NCBI GenBank assembly: GCA_964372035.1
Contig: CAYJPK010000007.1
Location: 1 to 46,840 of the forward strand
Direction of reading: 5' to 3'
DNA: 46,840 nucleotides
Source: CAYJPK01 sp964372035
Lineage (GTDB): Bacteria; Desulfobacterota; Desulfovibrionia; Desulfovibrionales; Desulfovibrionaceae
Shown: in pieces, positions 16,744 to 25,128 of the stretch
Numbering within the stretch: position 1 is the stretch's first letter
Layout of the letters: every line of letters starts with the position of its first letter
Notes under the pieces: model-generated
The model's database searches: none
Told to the model about the DNA's origin: nothing
Seen by the model: the letters and a program-made list of their open reading frames with translations, nothing else
Translations under genes and position numbers: made by a program

Positions 16744-18483
16744 TTATTCTGTAACACCTTGAGAAAGGCAGATTTTTTTATAAAGCATAGAGCTTTTAAT
16801 TAATTCATCGTGAGTTGCACAAGCAATTATTTTACCCTTATCCATAATATAAATTTTATCCATGCATCTTACGCTTGAAACTTTTTGAGAAATCAAAATT
16901 AACATTGAGTGCATATTGTTTTCAAAAATGGAAGCATAAACATCTTGTTCTGTACGCATATCAAGAGCAGATGTACAGTCATCAAGTATTAACAAGCTAG
17001 ATTTATTTAAAAAAGCTCTGGCAAGATTGATACGCTGCTTTTGACCGCCAGATAAACCAACTCCCTTTGAACCTAGTTGTTCTTCATATACATTTTCCAG
17101 TTTTGAAATAAAATCATGGGCATTTGCAATTTTTGTTGCTGTTTGAACTTTTTCTAATCCTACTGATTTATCACCAAAGGTTATATTTTCAAAAATTGTG
17201 GTTGAAAATAAATTGCTTTTTTGCAACACATAGGTGATTTGTTTTCGTAACTGGTTTATTTTAAAATTAGAAATGCTTTTACCATTTATTAAAAGCTTGC
17301 CCGCATCTGCTTCATAAATTCCAAAAAGAAGCTTTGCAAAGCTTGATTTACCAGAACCAGTTGCGCCTAAGATAGCAACTCGTTCACCTTTTTTTATCTT
17401 GAAATTAATATTATCAAGAATTGGTGTTGAATTTTCACTTTTATCATCTGGATAGGTAAAACTAATATTTTGGAATTCAACTTCATGTATATCTTCAAGT
17501 ATTTCTTTGTTATGTTCATGGTCTTCTTCAATTTGAAGTTCAAAAATTTCTTTAATGCGCTTATAGCTAATTCTAGCCTTTGACATATTAGGAAAAATCA
17601 TTGCAAGCATCATAAGTGCAAATAATATTTGGTTAAGATATGTTACCGCAGCCATCACTTGTCCGATTTTCAGAGTGTTTGCCTCAACATTTATCGCACC
17701 AATATAAAGCAAAAATGCTAAGGTAACATTCATTACAACCATGAAAACTGGTAACAGTAAGCTTATTATTCTTTGAACTTTAAATAAATTGTTTGATACA
17801 TCGAAACTTATATCAGCAAATTTAACTTTTTCCGTATTAGCAGTTGCAAAAGATTTGATGGTTTTTATGCCAGAAATACTTTCTTGTGAAATTGCATTTA
17901 AGCTATCAACACTTTTTTGCACCTTTTCATATAAAGGCTGAACTCGACTTAGTACAAACCAAACTGTTAGTGATAAGGCTACCAAGGCAAGGCATAGTGT
18001 TAGTGCAAAGTTAGCATCTAAAAATAAAAGCATAATTGTTGCACCAATAAATAAAATTGGTGCCCTAAAGGTAAGACGTGTAATAAGTGATAGTGCTTCT
18101 TGCAAAATACTAATATCACTAGTTAATCTTGTAATTAAACTTGCAGAACTAACTTTATTTACTTCTGACATTTTAAGTGAATAAATAAGTTCAAAACTTT
18201 TTTTGCGTAAATCAGCTGAAAATTTGTTTGTGGCTTTTGCTGAAAAATATCCAAAAAATATAGTAAAAAAAGCACTGAGCAAAAGTAAGGAAATATAAAG
18301 TATTCCTTCGCTATAAATCACGTCAACATTTTTTGCTAAAACGCCATTATCCATTATCCTTGCTAGAATAAGCGGAAGTTGCAACTCAATAGCTGTTTCA
18401 ATTAAAATACCAACTTGAGCCAGTAAGAAAAATTTAATATATGGCTTAACAATGTCTAAAATTTCGTTTTTTTTCTTATTCAT
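16744..18483 (-). CDS. ABC exporter half, degenerate-site subunit
   Basis: The 579-residue protein has six membrane helices and a C-terminal ATPase with Walker A GATGSGKSS and an intact LSGGQ signature. Walker B reads LLILDDCTSALD, so the catalytic Glu is replaced by Asp, and the switch segment reads LISQKVSS, so the His is replaced by Gln. These are the marks of the non-hydrolysing site in heterodimeric exporters and fit pairing with the next gene, which is 29 bases downstream. Transcription probably starts from the promoter at 18530-18558. Substrate not predictable from sequence. Confidence 0.87.
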   Translation of the reverse strand: MNKKKNEILDIVKPYIKFFLLAQVGILIETAIELQLPLILARIMDNGVLAKNVDVIYSEGILYISLLLLSAFFTIFFGYFSAKATNKFSADLRKKSFELIYSLKMSEVNKVSSASLITRLTSDISILQEALSLITRLTFRAPILFIGATIMLLFLDANFALTLCLALVALSLTVWFVLSRVQPLYEKVQKSVDSLNAISQESISGIKTIKSFATANTEKVKFADISFDVSNNLFKVQRIISLLLPVFMVVMNVTLAFLLYIGAINVEANTLKIGQVMAAVTYLNQILFALMMLAMIFPNMSKARISYKRIKEIFELQIEEDHEHNKEILEDIHEVEFQNISFTYPDDKSENSTPILDNINFKIKKGERVAILGATGSGKSSFAKLLFGIYEADAGKLLINGKSISNFKINQLRKQITYVLQKSNLFSTTIFENITFGDKSVGLEKVQTATKIANAHDFISKLENVYEEQLGSKGVGLSGGQKQRINLARAFLNKSSLLILDDCTSALDMRTEQDVYASIFENNMHSMLILISQKVSSVRCMDKIYIMDKGKIIACATHDELIKSSMLYKKICLSQGVTE

Positions 18484-18529
18484 AATTTAATTTCACAATA
18501 AATTTTTAGTTTAAAAAATAATTTTTCGA

Positions 18530-18558
18530 ATGTTAAAGATTTCACAGTTTTTTGTCAA
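18530..18558 (-). promoter_or_regulatory. Promoter for the ABC exporter pair
   Basis: On the minus strand a perfect TTGACA (18553-18558), a 17-base spacer and TAACAT (18530-18535). The start would be near 18523, about 40 bases before the exporter ATG. Confidence 0.6.
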
Positions 18559-18744
18559 TAAGCTTTTTTTATTTTATATACTATAATAATGATAAAGTTT
18601 AATAATTGTATAATATATTGAAATTATTTAATTAATTTTTTCTATTGTAAAAGTTAAATACAAAAACAATATGCTTGCTTTTTTTTAATTTTGACAGGCA
18701 TTTAAAAATAATATTTTATTTTTTTTAAAATATTAAAAAAAAGT

Positions 18745-18773
18745 TTGACTAATATAACAATATTGAATATCTT
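18745..18773 (+). promoter_or_regulatory. Promoter for the yejABEF-type operon
   Basis: TTGACT (18745-18750), a 17-base spacer and TATCTT (18768-18773). The leader is about 35 bases and includes AAGGA (18804-18808) before the ATG at 18816. Confidence 0.55.
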
Positions 18774-18815
18774 GAAGTCCGACATGAATTTAAACAACTT
18801 TATAAGGACACAGTT

Positions 18816-20642
18816 ATGAATATAAAATCGCTATGTAGCAAGCATTTTGGGAAGTTTGTACTTGGTTTTTGTTTATGTGGCATGATGTTGCCTCAAAATG
18901 TGCAAGCTGAACCTAGACCAATTTTAACCTCATGGGAAGACGTTGAAATATATGATCTTGATAGTACTTATAAAAGTGCTAACCCTAATGCGCCTAAGGG
19001 CGGAGTATTGCGTTTAACAACAATTGGTTCATATGACAACTTTCACATATTTGCGCAACGTGGAAGATCAACTCACTATTTTTTTCACACTTACGAAACC
19101 TTAGGCGAAGCCTTGCCAGATGTACCACATGCTATGCGAGGTGTTTTAGCTGAAAGTTTTGATTTGTCTGATGATAGACAAGTTTTAAAGGTTAAAATTA
19201 ATCCTTTGGCTAAATTTGCTGATGGTAGCCCAGTTCGTGCACAAGATGTTGTTTTTACATATAATTCGTTGCAAAATGATGGTAATCCATTATTTAAAAT
19301 TGGTTATCAAGACGTTGAAAGTGTTGTTGCAGAGTCTGATTCGACTGTTGTTTTCAAATTTAAAGAGGGTGCTAGTCGTGAGTTACCACTCGATGTTTGT
19401 ACCTTACCAATTTTTGCTGAAAAATGGTGGGAAGGCAGAGATTTTGCTGAGCCTCAGCATGAGCCAATTTTAGCAAGTGGTCCTTTTGTTGTTAAAGATG
19501 CTGAATTTGGGGTTCGTTTTAGCTTAAAGAGAAATCCAAATTATTGGGCTAAGGATTTACCTAGAAACAAAGGTAAATTCAACTTTGATGAAGTTATAAT
19601 TGATTATTACCAAGATGCAACTGTTGCTCGTGAAGCTTTTTTTGCTGGTGAAGCTGATTTTTACAGTGAAGGCAATTTAAATAGTTGGCACAATGCCTAT
19701 GAGATTGAACCTGTAAAAACTGGTAAAATTTTGCGTAAAGAAATTGAAATGACACGCCCAATTGGTATCATGGGCTTACAGCTTAACTTAAGACGTGATA
19801 CTCTAAAAGATAAAAATATTCGTCAAGCATTATTGCTTCTTTTAGACTTTGAAAGAGTAAATAAAACCATGTATCATGATAGTTATACTCGTATAGATAG
19901 CTATTTTACAGGTCACAATTTAAATCCTGAATCAATGCCAACAAAAGAAGAATTAGAAATTCTTAATCAATATAAAGACAAATTGGATCCTGCAGTTTTT
20001 GGTGAATTACCGAAACTTCCTGTGACTGATGGAACAGGTAATAATAGAAAGCAAATGCGTGAATCTTTAACTTACTTTAAAAAAGCTGGTTGGAACTTAA
20101 AAGACGGCAAAATGCTTAATGATAAAGGTGAGCAATTAGAATTAAAATTAATTGCTAGTTCTCAAACAATTTTAAGGAACTTTAGTTCCTTTGCAGATAG
20201 TCTTTCACGTGTTGGTGTGAAATTAAATTTACAACTTTTGGATCAAAACCAATATAATGAAGAGCTTAAGAACTTTAATTATGATATGGTTTATGCTTAC
20301 ACGCCTATTAACTATAATCCTGGAAATGAGCTTCGCTATTATTGGAAAAGTGACATTGCCGATATTAAGGGTTCAAAGAACTTTAGTGGTATTAAAGACC
20401 CAGTTGTTGATGACTTGATTGAAAGAATGGTTAGAGCAACAAGTTTAAAAGAATTAAACCTTTACACAAAGGTTTTAGATAGAATTATGTTACATGGAAT
20501 TTATGTTTTACCAACATGGTACTCAAAAAGATCACGTATTTCTTGGTGGAATGATAATATTAGACCAGGAACCGATAGTGATATGGGAGCACGTGCAACT
20601 GCAACATACTATTGGTATGACCCAAGACTTTTAAACAAGTAG
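18816..20642 (+). CDS. yejA: YejA-type periplasmic peptide-binding protein
   Basis: The 608-residue precursor has a signal peptide (cleavage likely after QNVQA, residue 32) and the family 5 solute-binding fold: NPNAPKGGVLRLTTIGSYDNF near the N-terminus, FADGSPVRAQDVVFTYN and SGPFVVKDAEFG in the middle. It captures peptides for the YejBEF permease; in enterobacteria this system also imports microcin C. The full operon order A-B-E-F is conserved here. Length and motifs match YejA rather than the shorter OppA or DppA proteins. Confidence 0.88.
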   Translation: MNIKSLCSKHFGKFVLGFCLCGMMLPQNVQAEPRPILTSWEDVEIYDLDSTYKSANPNAPKGGVLRLTTIGSYDNFHIFAQRGRSTHYFFHTYETLGEALPDVPHAMRGVLAESFDLSDDRQVLKVKINPLAKFADGSPVRAQDVVFTYNSLQNDGNPLFKIGYQDVESVVAESDSTVVFKFKEGASRELPLDVCTLPIFAEKWWEGRDFAEPQHEPILASGPFVVKDAEFGVRFSLKRNPNYWAKDLPRNKGKFNFDEVIIDYYQDATVAREAFFAGEADFYSEGNLNSWHNAYEIEPVKTGKILRKEIEMTRPIGIMGLQLNLRRDTLKDKNIRQALLLLLDFERVNKTMYHDSYTRIDSYFTGHNLNPESMPTKEELEILNQYKDKLDPAVFGELPKLPVTDGTGNNRKQMRESLTYFKKAGWNLKDGKMLNDKGEQLELKLIASSQTILRNFSSFADSLSRVGVKLNLQLLDQNQYNEELKNFNYDMVYAYTPINYNPGNELRYYWKSDIADIKGSKNFSGIKDPVVDDLIERMVRATSLKELNLYTKVLDRIMLHGIYVLPTWYSKRSRISWWNDNIRPGTDSDMGARATATYYWYDPRLLNK

Positions 20643-20650
20643 GCAAATAA

Positions 20651-21736
20651 ATGTTATATTATATTTTTAGACGACTTTTGCTCATTATTCCTACTTTTTT
20701 GGGTATCGTTGCAATTAACTTCTTCTTAATTCAAATTGCGCCAGGCGGACCAGTTGAGCAGTTTATTGCTAATTATGAGCAAGCAGGTGACGTTTTTAAG
20801 GAAAGAATTTCAGCTGGTAGTTCTGACATGGGGCAAGTCGCAGATGATGAATTTGACAGAAAAAAATACGGTTTGTCACCAGAGCTTTTAGCAGAAATTG
20901 AAAAAATGTATGGTTTTGATAAACCAGTTCATGTACGCTTTATCGATATGCTAAAAAAATTCATCATGTTTGATTTTGGTGATAGCTTCTTTAAGGCTGG
21001 TTCTGTTCTAGATTTAGTCAAAAATGCCTTGCCCGTTTCAATAACAATAGGGCTGTGGAGTACCTTAATAACGTACTTAGTCTGTGTACCTCTTGGAATT
21101 AAAAGAGCTCTTAACCGTGGTACAAAATTCGATGTTTATTCTGGTATTACAGTTGTTGTAGCAAGTACTATCCCCGCATTTTTATTAGCTATTTTGCTAC
21201 TAATATTATTTGCGGGTGGTTCATACTTACAATGGTTCCCGCTTCGTGGGCTACACTCAATTGGTTTTCAGGATATGAGCTTTATAGATCAAGTTATTGA
21301 TTATTTTCATCATATCACCTTACCTGTTATTTCCTTAACAATAACAGGTTTTGCAGGCTTAACGCTTTTAACAAGAAACTCTTTTTTAGATGAACTTTCA
21401 AAACAATATGTTGAAACTGCAAAGGCAAAGGGCTTAGGACAACAAGCAGTACTTTATAAACACGTATTTAGAAATGCAATGCTGATTGTTATTTCAGGTT
21501 TCCCATCAGCCTTTATTGGTATTTTCTTTGCGGGTTCGCTCTTGATTGAAACAATATTTTCACTTCAAGGAATTGGACTTTTAGGCTTTGAAGCAACTAT
21601 GCAAAGAGATTATCCTGTTATGTTTTCAACACTTTATGTGTTCACACTTATTGGTCTTGTTATGTCGCTTATCTCTGATATTGTTATGATGTTTGTTGAC
21701 CCAAGAATTGACTTTAAGGATAGGAAAAAAGCATGA
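20651..21736 (+). CDS. yejB: YejB-type ABC permease
   Basis: The 361-residue inner-membrane protein starts with the typical YejB helix (MLYYIFRRLLLIIPTFLGIVAINFFLIQIAPGGPVE, broken here only by the sequence itself) and has the inserted charged loop after it. The permease coupling motif lies near YVETAKAKGLGQQAVLYKHVFRNA. It forms the channel with YejE. It starts eight bases after yejA and its stop overlaps the yejE start (ATGA). Confidence 0.9.
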   Translation: MLYYIFRRLLLIIPTFLGIVAINFFLIQIAPGGPVEQFIANYEQAGDVFKERISAGSSDMGQVADDEFDRKKYGLSPELLAEIEKMYGFDKPVHVRFIDMLKKFIMFDFGDSFFKAGSVLDLVKNALPVSITIGLWSTLITYLVCVPLGIKRALNRGTKFDVYSGITVVVASTIPAFLLAILLLILFAGGSYLQWFPLRGLHSIGFQDMSFIDQVIDYFHHITLPVISLTITGFAGLTLLTRNSFLDELSKQYVETAKAKGLGQQAVLYKHVFRNAMLIVISGFPSAFIGIFFAGSLLIETIFSLQGIGLLGFEATMQRDYPVMFSTLYVFTLIGLVMSLISDIVMMFVDPRIDFKDRKKA

Positions 21737-22773
21737 ATCAAATTAATAAACGACGTTGGGCGATCTTTAAGCAAACCAAAAGAGCTTATTATTCGCTTAT
21801 AATTCTTGGGATAGTTTTTGTTTTAAGCATGTTTGCAGAGTGTATCGCAAATGATAAACCTATACTTATCTATGATAAAGGCGAGCTGTATTTTCCAGCT
21901 GTTATAAATTATACTGAAGCAGATTTTGGAGCCGACTTAGAATTTCCTGTAAATTACTATGACCCTTATTTTAAAGAAGAGTTACTATCAAAGGATAGCC
22001 TTGTTCTGTGGCCTTTAATTCCGTTTTACTATACAACAATTAGCCCCTTTGAAACAAAATATCCAGCTGCTCCAAGTGCTAAGCATTGGCTTGGAACAGA
22101 TGACCAAGGCAGAGATATTTTATCTCGTGTGCTTTATGGTTTTAGAATTTCAGTTTTATTTGGCTTAATACTCTTTTTCTTTAATAGTATTATTGGTATT
22201 TTAGTTGGTCTTTATCAGGGTTATTATGGCGGAAAACTCGACCTTTTTGGGCAACGCCTAATGGAAATTTGGGGCAGTGTTCCTACCTTATATCTAATCA
22301 TAATAATTTCAGGTATTATTACCATGAATTTCTGGCTACTTCTAGGCATTATGCTTTTATTTAGTTGGATGGGCATGGTTGGAGTTGTACGCATGGAAAC
22401 CTTGCGGGCTAGGAATATGGATTTTGTGCGTTCGGCTCGTGCGCTTGGTGCAAGCGATTGGCATATAATAACAAAACATATTTTACCAAATGCTTTGGTT
22501 GCCGTTATTGCGATTTTACCATTTTCTATTAATGGTTCAATCACAGCCTTAAGTTCACTTGACTTTTTAGGTTTTGGCTTGCCATCAAGCTATCCATCGC
22601 TTGGTGAAATCGTATCTCAAGGTAAAAATAACTTGTTTGCACCTTGGATTGGTTTTTCTGGCTTTGCAACTTTAGCTGGCATGTTGACCTCCCTAGTGTT
22701 TATTGGAGAAGGCTTAAGAGATGCTCTTGATCCTCGTGTATTTTTCCAACAAAGTTCTGAGGAGGAGGAATAA
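21733..22773 (+). CDS. yejE: YejE-type ABC permease
   Basis: This 346-residue permease has the YejE signature N-terminus (RRWAIFKQTKRAYYSLIIL, then FAECIANDKPIL), a periplasmic insert before LGTDDQGRDILSRVLYG, and the coupling motif near FVRSARALGASDWHIITKHILPNA. It partners with YejB. The start overlaps yejB by four bases and the stop overlaps yejF by one. Confidence 0.9.
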   Translation: MNQINKRRWAIFKQTKRAYYSLIILGIVFVLSMFAECIANDKPILIYDKGELYFPAVINYTEADFGADLEFPVNYYDPYFKEELLSKDSLVLWPLIPFYYTTISPFETKYPAAPSAKHWLGTDDQGRDILSRVLYGFRISVLFGLILFFFNSIIGILVGLYQGYYGGKLDLFGQRLMEIWGSVPTLYLIIIISGIITMNFWLLLGIMLLFSWMGMVGVVRMETLRARNMDFVRSARALGASDWHIITKHILPNALVAVIAILPFSINGSITALSSLDFLGFGLPSSYPSLGEIVSQGKNNLFAPWIGFSGFATLAGMLTSLVFIGEGLRDALDPRVFFQQSSEEEE

Positions 22774-24374
22774 TGTCTTTACTTGAAATTAAAAATCTTT
22801 CCTTAGCCTTTGATAAAGTAAATAAAGACGGGACAATTAGTAAACAAAAGCCTGTTGTAGACGGTGTTTCTTTATCAATTAATGAAGGTGAATGCCTTGC
22901 TTTGGTTGGTGAGAGTGGTTCTGGTAAATCCTTAACTGCACGCTCACTTATGGGACTGCTTCCTTTTGGCTGTTCAATAACTGGTGGTAATCTTTATCTT
23001 AATGGTCGTGAAACAACTAATTTAACTGAAAAAGAATGGATTAAAATCCGTGGTAAAGATATTAGCATGGTTTTTCAAGATCCACTTGCTGGCTTAAATC
23101 CGCTACACCATGTTGGTAGACAAGTCGAGGAAGTTTTAGAACTCCATACGACACTTACAAAAAAAGAAAGAATTATGGAGGTTGAACGCTTATTTGAACT
23201 AGTTAAGATTGATAATGTTTCAGAGCGTTTAAAGGCTTATCCTCACCAACTTTCTGGTGGTCAGCGTCAACGTGTCATGATTGCAATGGCTCTTGCTAAT
23301 ACACCAAAACTACTTATTGCTGATGAACCAACGACTTCACTTGATGTAAGTGTTCAATATTCAATTCTAATGTTATTAAAAGAGCTTAGAGAACAATTTA
23401 ATATGTCACTCTTACTCATCAGCCATGATTTGCGATTAGTTAACCATTTTTCTGATAATATTCATGTTATGCAAAAGGGAAAGATTGTTGAATCTTTGAA
23501 TTCACTTGAAAATCCAAAACATGCGTATACTCAAAGGCTTATTAGTCGTGATTCAGAACAGGGGCAAGCTGATTTAAAAGAATTTTACTCAAAAGATCGT
23601 GATACAGTTATTGATGTTAAAGATTTAAGTGTAGAATATACTCGTCCAAGAGTGAATTTGTTTAAAAAAAGACCTCCCTTTGTTGCCGTAGATAATGTCA
23701 GTTACAAAGTTCATAATGGTGAATGCCTTGGCATAGTTGGCGAAAGTGGTTCTGGCAAAACTAGCCTTGCTTTTGCTACACTTAGGTTAATTCAAAGCAA
23801 TGGTAATATTGTGTTTTTAGGACATAATATTCAAGGCAAAAGTTATAAAGAAATGGCATCACTTAGAAGTGATCTTCAAGTTGTTTTTCAAGATCCATTT
23901 ACCTCACTTAATCCTAAAATGACAATTAAGGATACTATTTGTGAGGGCTATTTAATTCATAATAAATCAGAAAATGTAGATGTTGATAAAATTGCTGAAA
24001 ACGCGCTTATTGATGTTTCTCTTCCTAAAGAATATAAAAATAGGTATCCTCATGAATTGTCAGGAGGGGAGCGTCAGAGGGTTGCAATTGCCAGAGCTTT
24101 AGTTTTAAAGCCTAAGCTTATATTTTTAGATGAGCCGACATCATCACTTGATAGAAACTTACAATTTCAAGTTATTGATTTATTGAAAGAATTACAGGCT
24201 AAACATAATATTGCTTATGTTTATATTAGTCATGATTTGCATTTAGTTAAGATGTTTTGCCATAGTGTACTGGTTATGTATAATGGTAAGTGCCAGGAAA
24301 GTGGTAGAGTTGATGAGGTTTTTGATAATCCTAAGTCTAGCTATATGAAAAAACTTATTGAAGCTAGTTTGTAG
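22773..24374 (+). CDS. yejF: YejF-type double ATPase
   Basis: Two fused Opp-type ATPases in 533 residues power the YejBE permease. Half 1 has GESGSGKSLTA, LSGGQRQR and LLIADEPTTSLD; half 2 has GESGSGKTSLA, LSGGERQR and LIFLDEPTSSLD. Both switch regions end in ISHDL. A very strong GAGGAGGAGG ribosome site lies in the end of yejE. All catalytic residues look intact. It is the last gene before the terminator at 24401. Confidence 0.93.
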   Translation: MSLLEIKNLSLAFDKVNKDGTISKQKPVVDGVSLSINEGECLALVGESGSGKSLTARSLMGLLPFGCSITGGNLYLNGRETTNLTEKEWIKIRGKDISMVFQDPLAGLNPLHHVGRQVEEVLELHTTLTKKERIMEVERLFELVKIDNVSERLKAYPHQLSGGQRQRVMIAMALANTPKLLIADEPTTSLDVSVQYSILMLLKELREQFNMSLLLISHDLRLVNHFSDNIHVMQKGKIVESLNSLENPKHAYTQRLISRDSEQGQADLKEFYSKDRDTVIDVKDLSVEYTRPRVNLFKKRPPFVAVDNVSYKVHNGECLGIVGESGSGKTSLAFATLRLIQSNGNIVFLGHNIQGKSYKEMASLRSDLQVVFQDPFTSLNPKMTIKDTICEGYLIHNKSENVDVDKIAENALIDVSLPKEYKNRYPHELSGGERQRVAIARALVLKPKLIFLDEPTSSLDRNLQFQVIDLLKELQAKHNIAYVYISHDLHLVKMFCHSVLVMYNGKCQESGRVDEVFDNPKSSYMKKLIEASL

Positions 24375-24400
24375 CATTTTTTATTTGCTTAGCTTTTTTT

Positions 24401-24427
24401 ATGGGTTCTTAGGAGCCCATTTTTTTG
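24401..24427 (+). terminator. Terminator after yejF
   Basis: An 8-bp stem ATGGGTTC/GAGCCCAT with one G-U pair and a four-base loop is followed by TTTTTT. It lies 27 bases past the yejF stop. Confidence 0.8.
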
Positions 24428-24489
24428 GTCTAATATTATGACAGTTTGTAAATATACTAAAGTGCAAATAATATGTAAAAGATACAAAT

Positions 24490-24527
24490 AAAAAAAGCAT
24501 GAAAATTTGTGAAAATCATGCTTTTTT
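24490..24527. terminator. Hairpin terminator after the metal regulator gene
   Basis: The arms AAAAAAGCATGA and TCATGCTTTTTT pair perfectly across a 13-base loop, with A and T runs that act on both strands. It lies just after the stop of the leftward regulator gene. Confidence 0.8.
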
Positions 24528-24540
24528 TACATCTGAAATA

Positions 24541-25014
24541 TTATTTCTTATGCGGGCTTTTAAGGGCTTTTAGTTTTATATCTGAATTTTTCCATTTTTC
24601 TAAGAATTGAACTTCTTGAGTTGCATAGAAAATGAATTTTCTTAATTGGTCAAAAGTATCATTATCTAGCACATGCTCAACTTCACAAGCAACCTTATCG
24701 GCTTTTTCAGGCTCTAAATCTAAAATATTGCCAAAAAGTTCAACTAGTACATTATGCTTATGCACGATTCTACTACCATGCTCTCTACCTTTTTCAGTTA
24801 AATGAATAAATTTATAAGGTAAATAAGTAATATATCCAAGTTTTTCTAAGGTTTTGAGTGCACTCGTAACAGTTGAAGCTGATACATTAGCTTTTTCAGC
24901 AATTGCACCAGTTCTGGCAGCTCCCTCACGGTATTCTTCCTTAAAAATAATCTCAAGATAATCTTCTAAAGTAGAAGAGAGCTTGTCTTCAGTTGATATG
25001 TCTTTTTTACGCAC
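24541..25014 (-). CDS. DtxR/MntR-family metal-dependent transcription regulator
   Basis: The 157-residue protein has an N-terminal winged helix (RTGAIAEKANVSASTVTSALKTLEKLGYI, about 34-62) and the DtxR dimerisation/metal domain (HLTEKGREHGSRIVHKH...). The ligand motif C110-x2-E113-H114 (ACEVEHVL) has the same spacing as the Cys-Glu-His set of DtxR; MntR usually has Glu at the Cys position, so iron sensing is as likely as manganese sensing. It lacks the C-terminal SH3-like domain of DtxR. Possible targets in the window are mntP and the haem genes. It sits alone between two terminators. Confidence 0.83.
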   Translation of the reverse strand: MRKKDISTEDKLSSTLEDYLEIIFKEEYREGAARTGAIAEKANVSASTVTSALKTLEKLGYITYLPYKFIHLTEKGREHGSRIVHKHNVLVELFGNILDLEPEKADKVACEVEHVLDNDTFDQLRKFIFYATQEVQFLEKWKNSDIKLKALKSPHKK

Positions 25015-25084
25015 AAAGCCTCACAAATAATAAATGATACAAAGTATACTATATATAAGCTGAAAAATCAAGGAAGACTTGGTC

Positions 25085-25119
25085 AAAAAAGTTCTTAGCA
25101 TAAAACTAAGAACTTTTTT
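25085..25119. terminator. Terminator after the M16C protease
   Basis: A perfect 14-bp stem AAAAAAGTTCTTAG/CTAAGAACTTTTTT with a seven-base loop. It ends nine bases beyond the stop of the leftward protease gene. Confidence 0.85.
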
Positions 25120-25128
25120 ATATTAGTC

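Larger units (their letters stand above)
18484..18815. promoter_or_regulatory. Divergent intergenic region between the ABC exporter and yejA
   Basis: This 332-base, very AT-rich stretch contains no gene that I can support. It holds one promoter in each direction (18530-18558 and 18745-18773). A second plus-strand TTGACA at 18691-18696 has only a weak -10. Around 18580-18597 the sequence ATAATAATGATAAAG resembles part of a Fur box, but the symmetrical half is missing. Confidence 0.45.
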
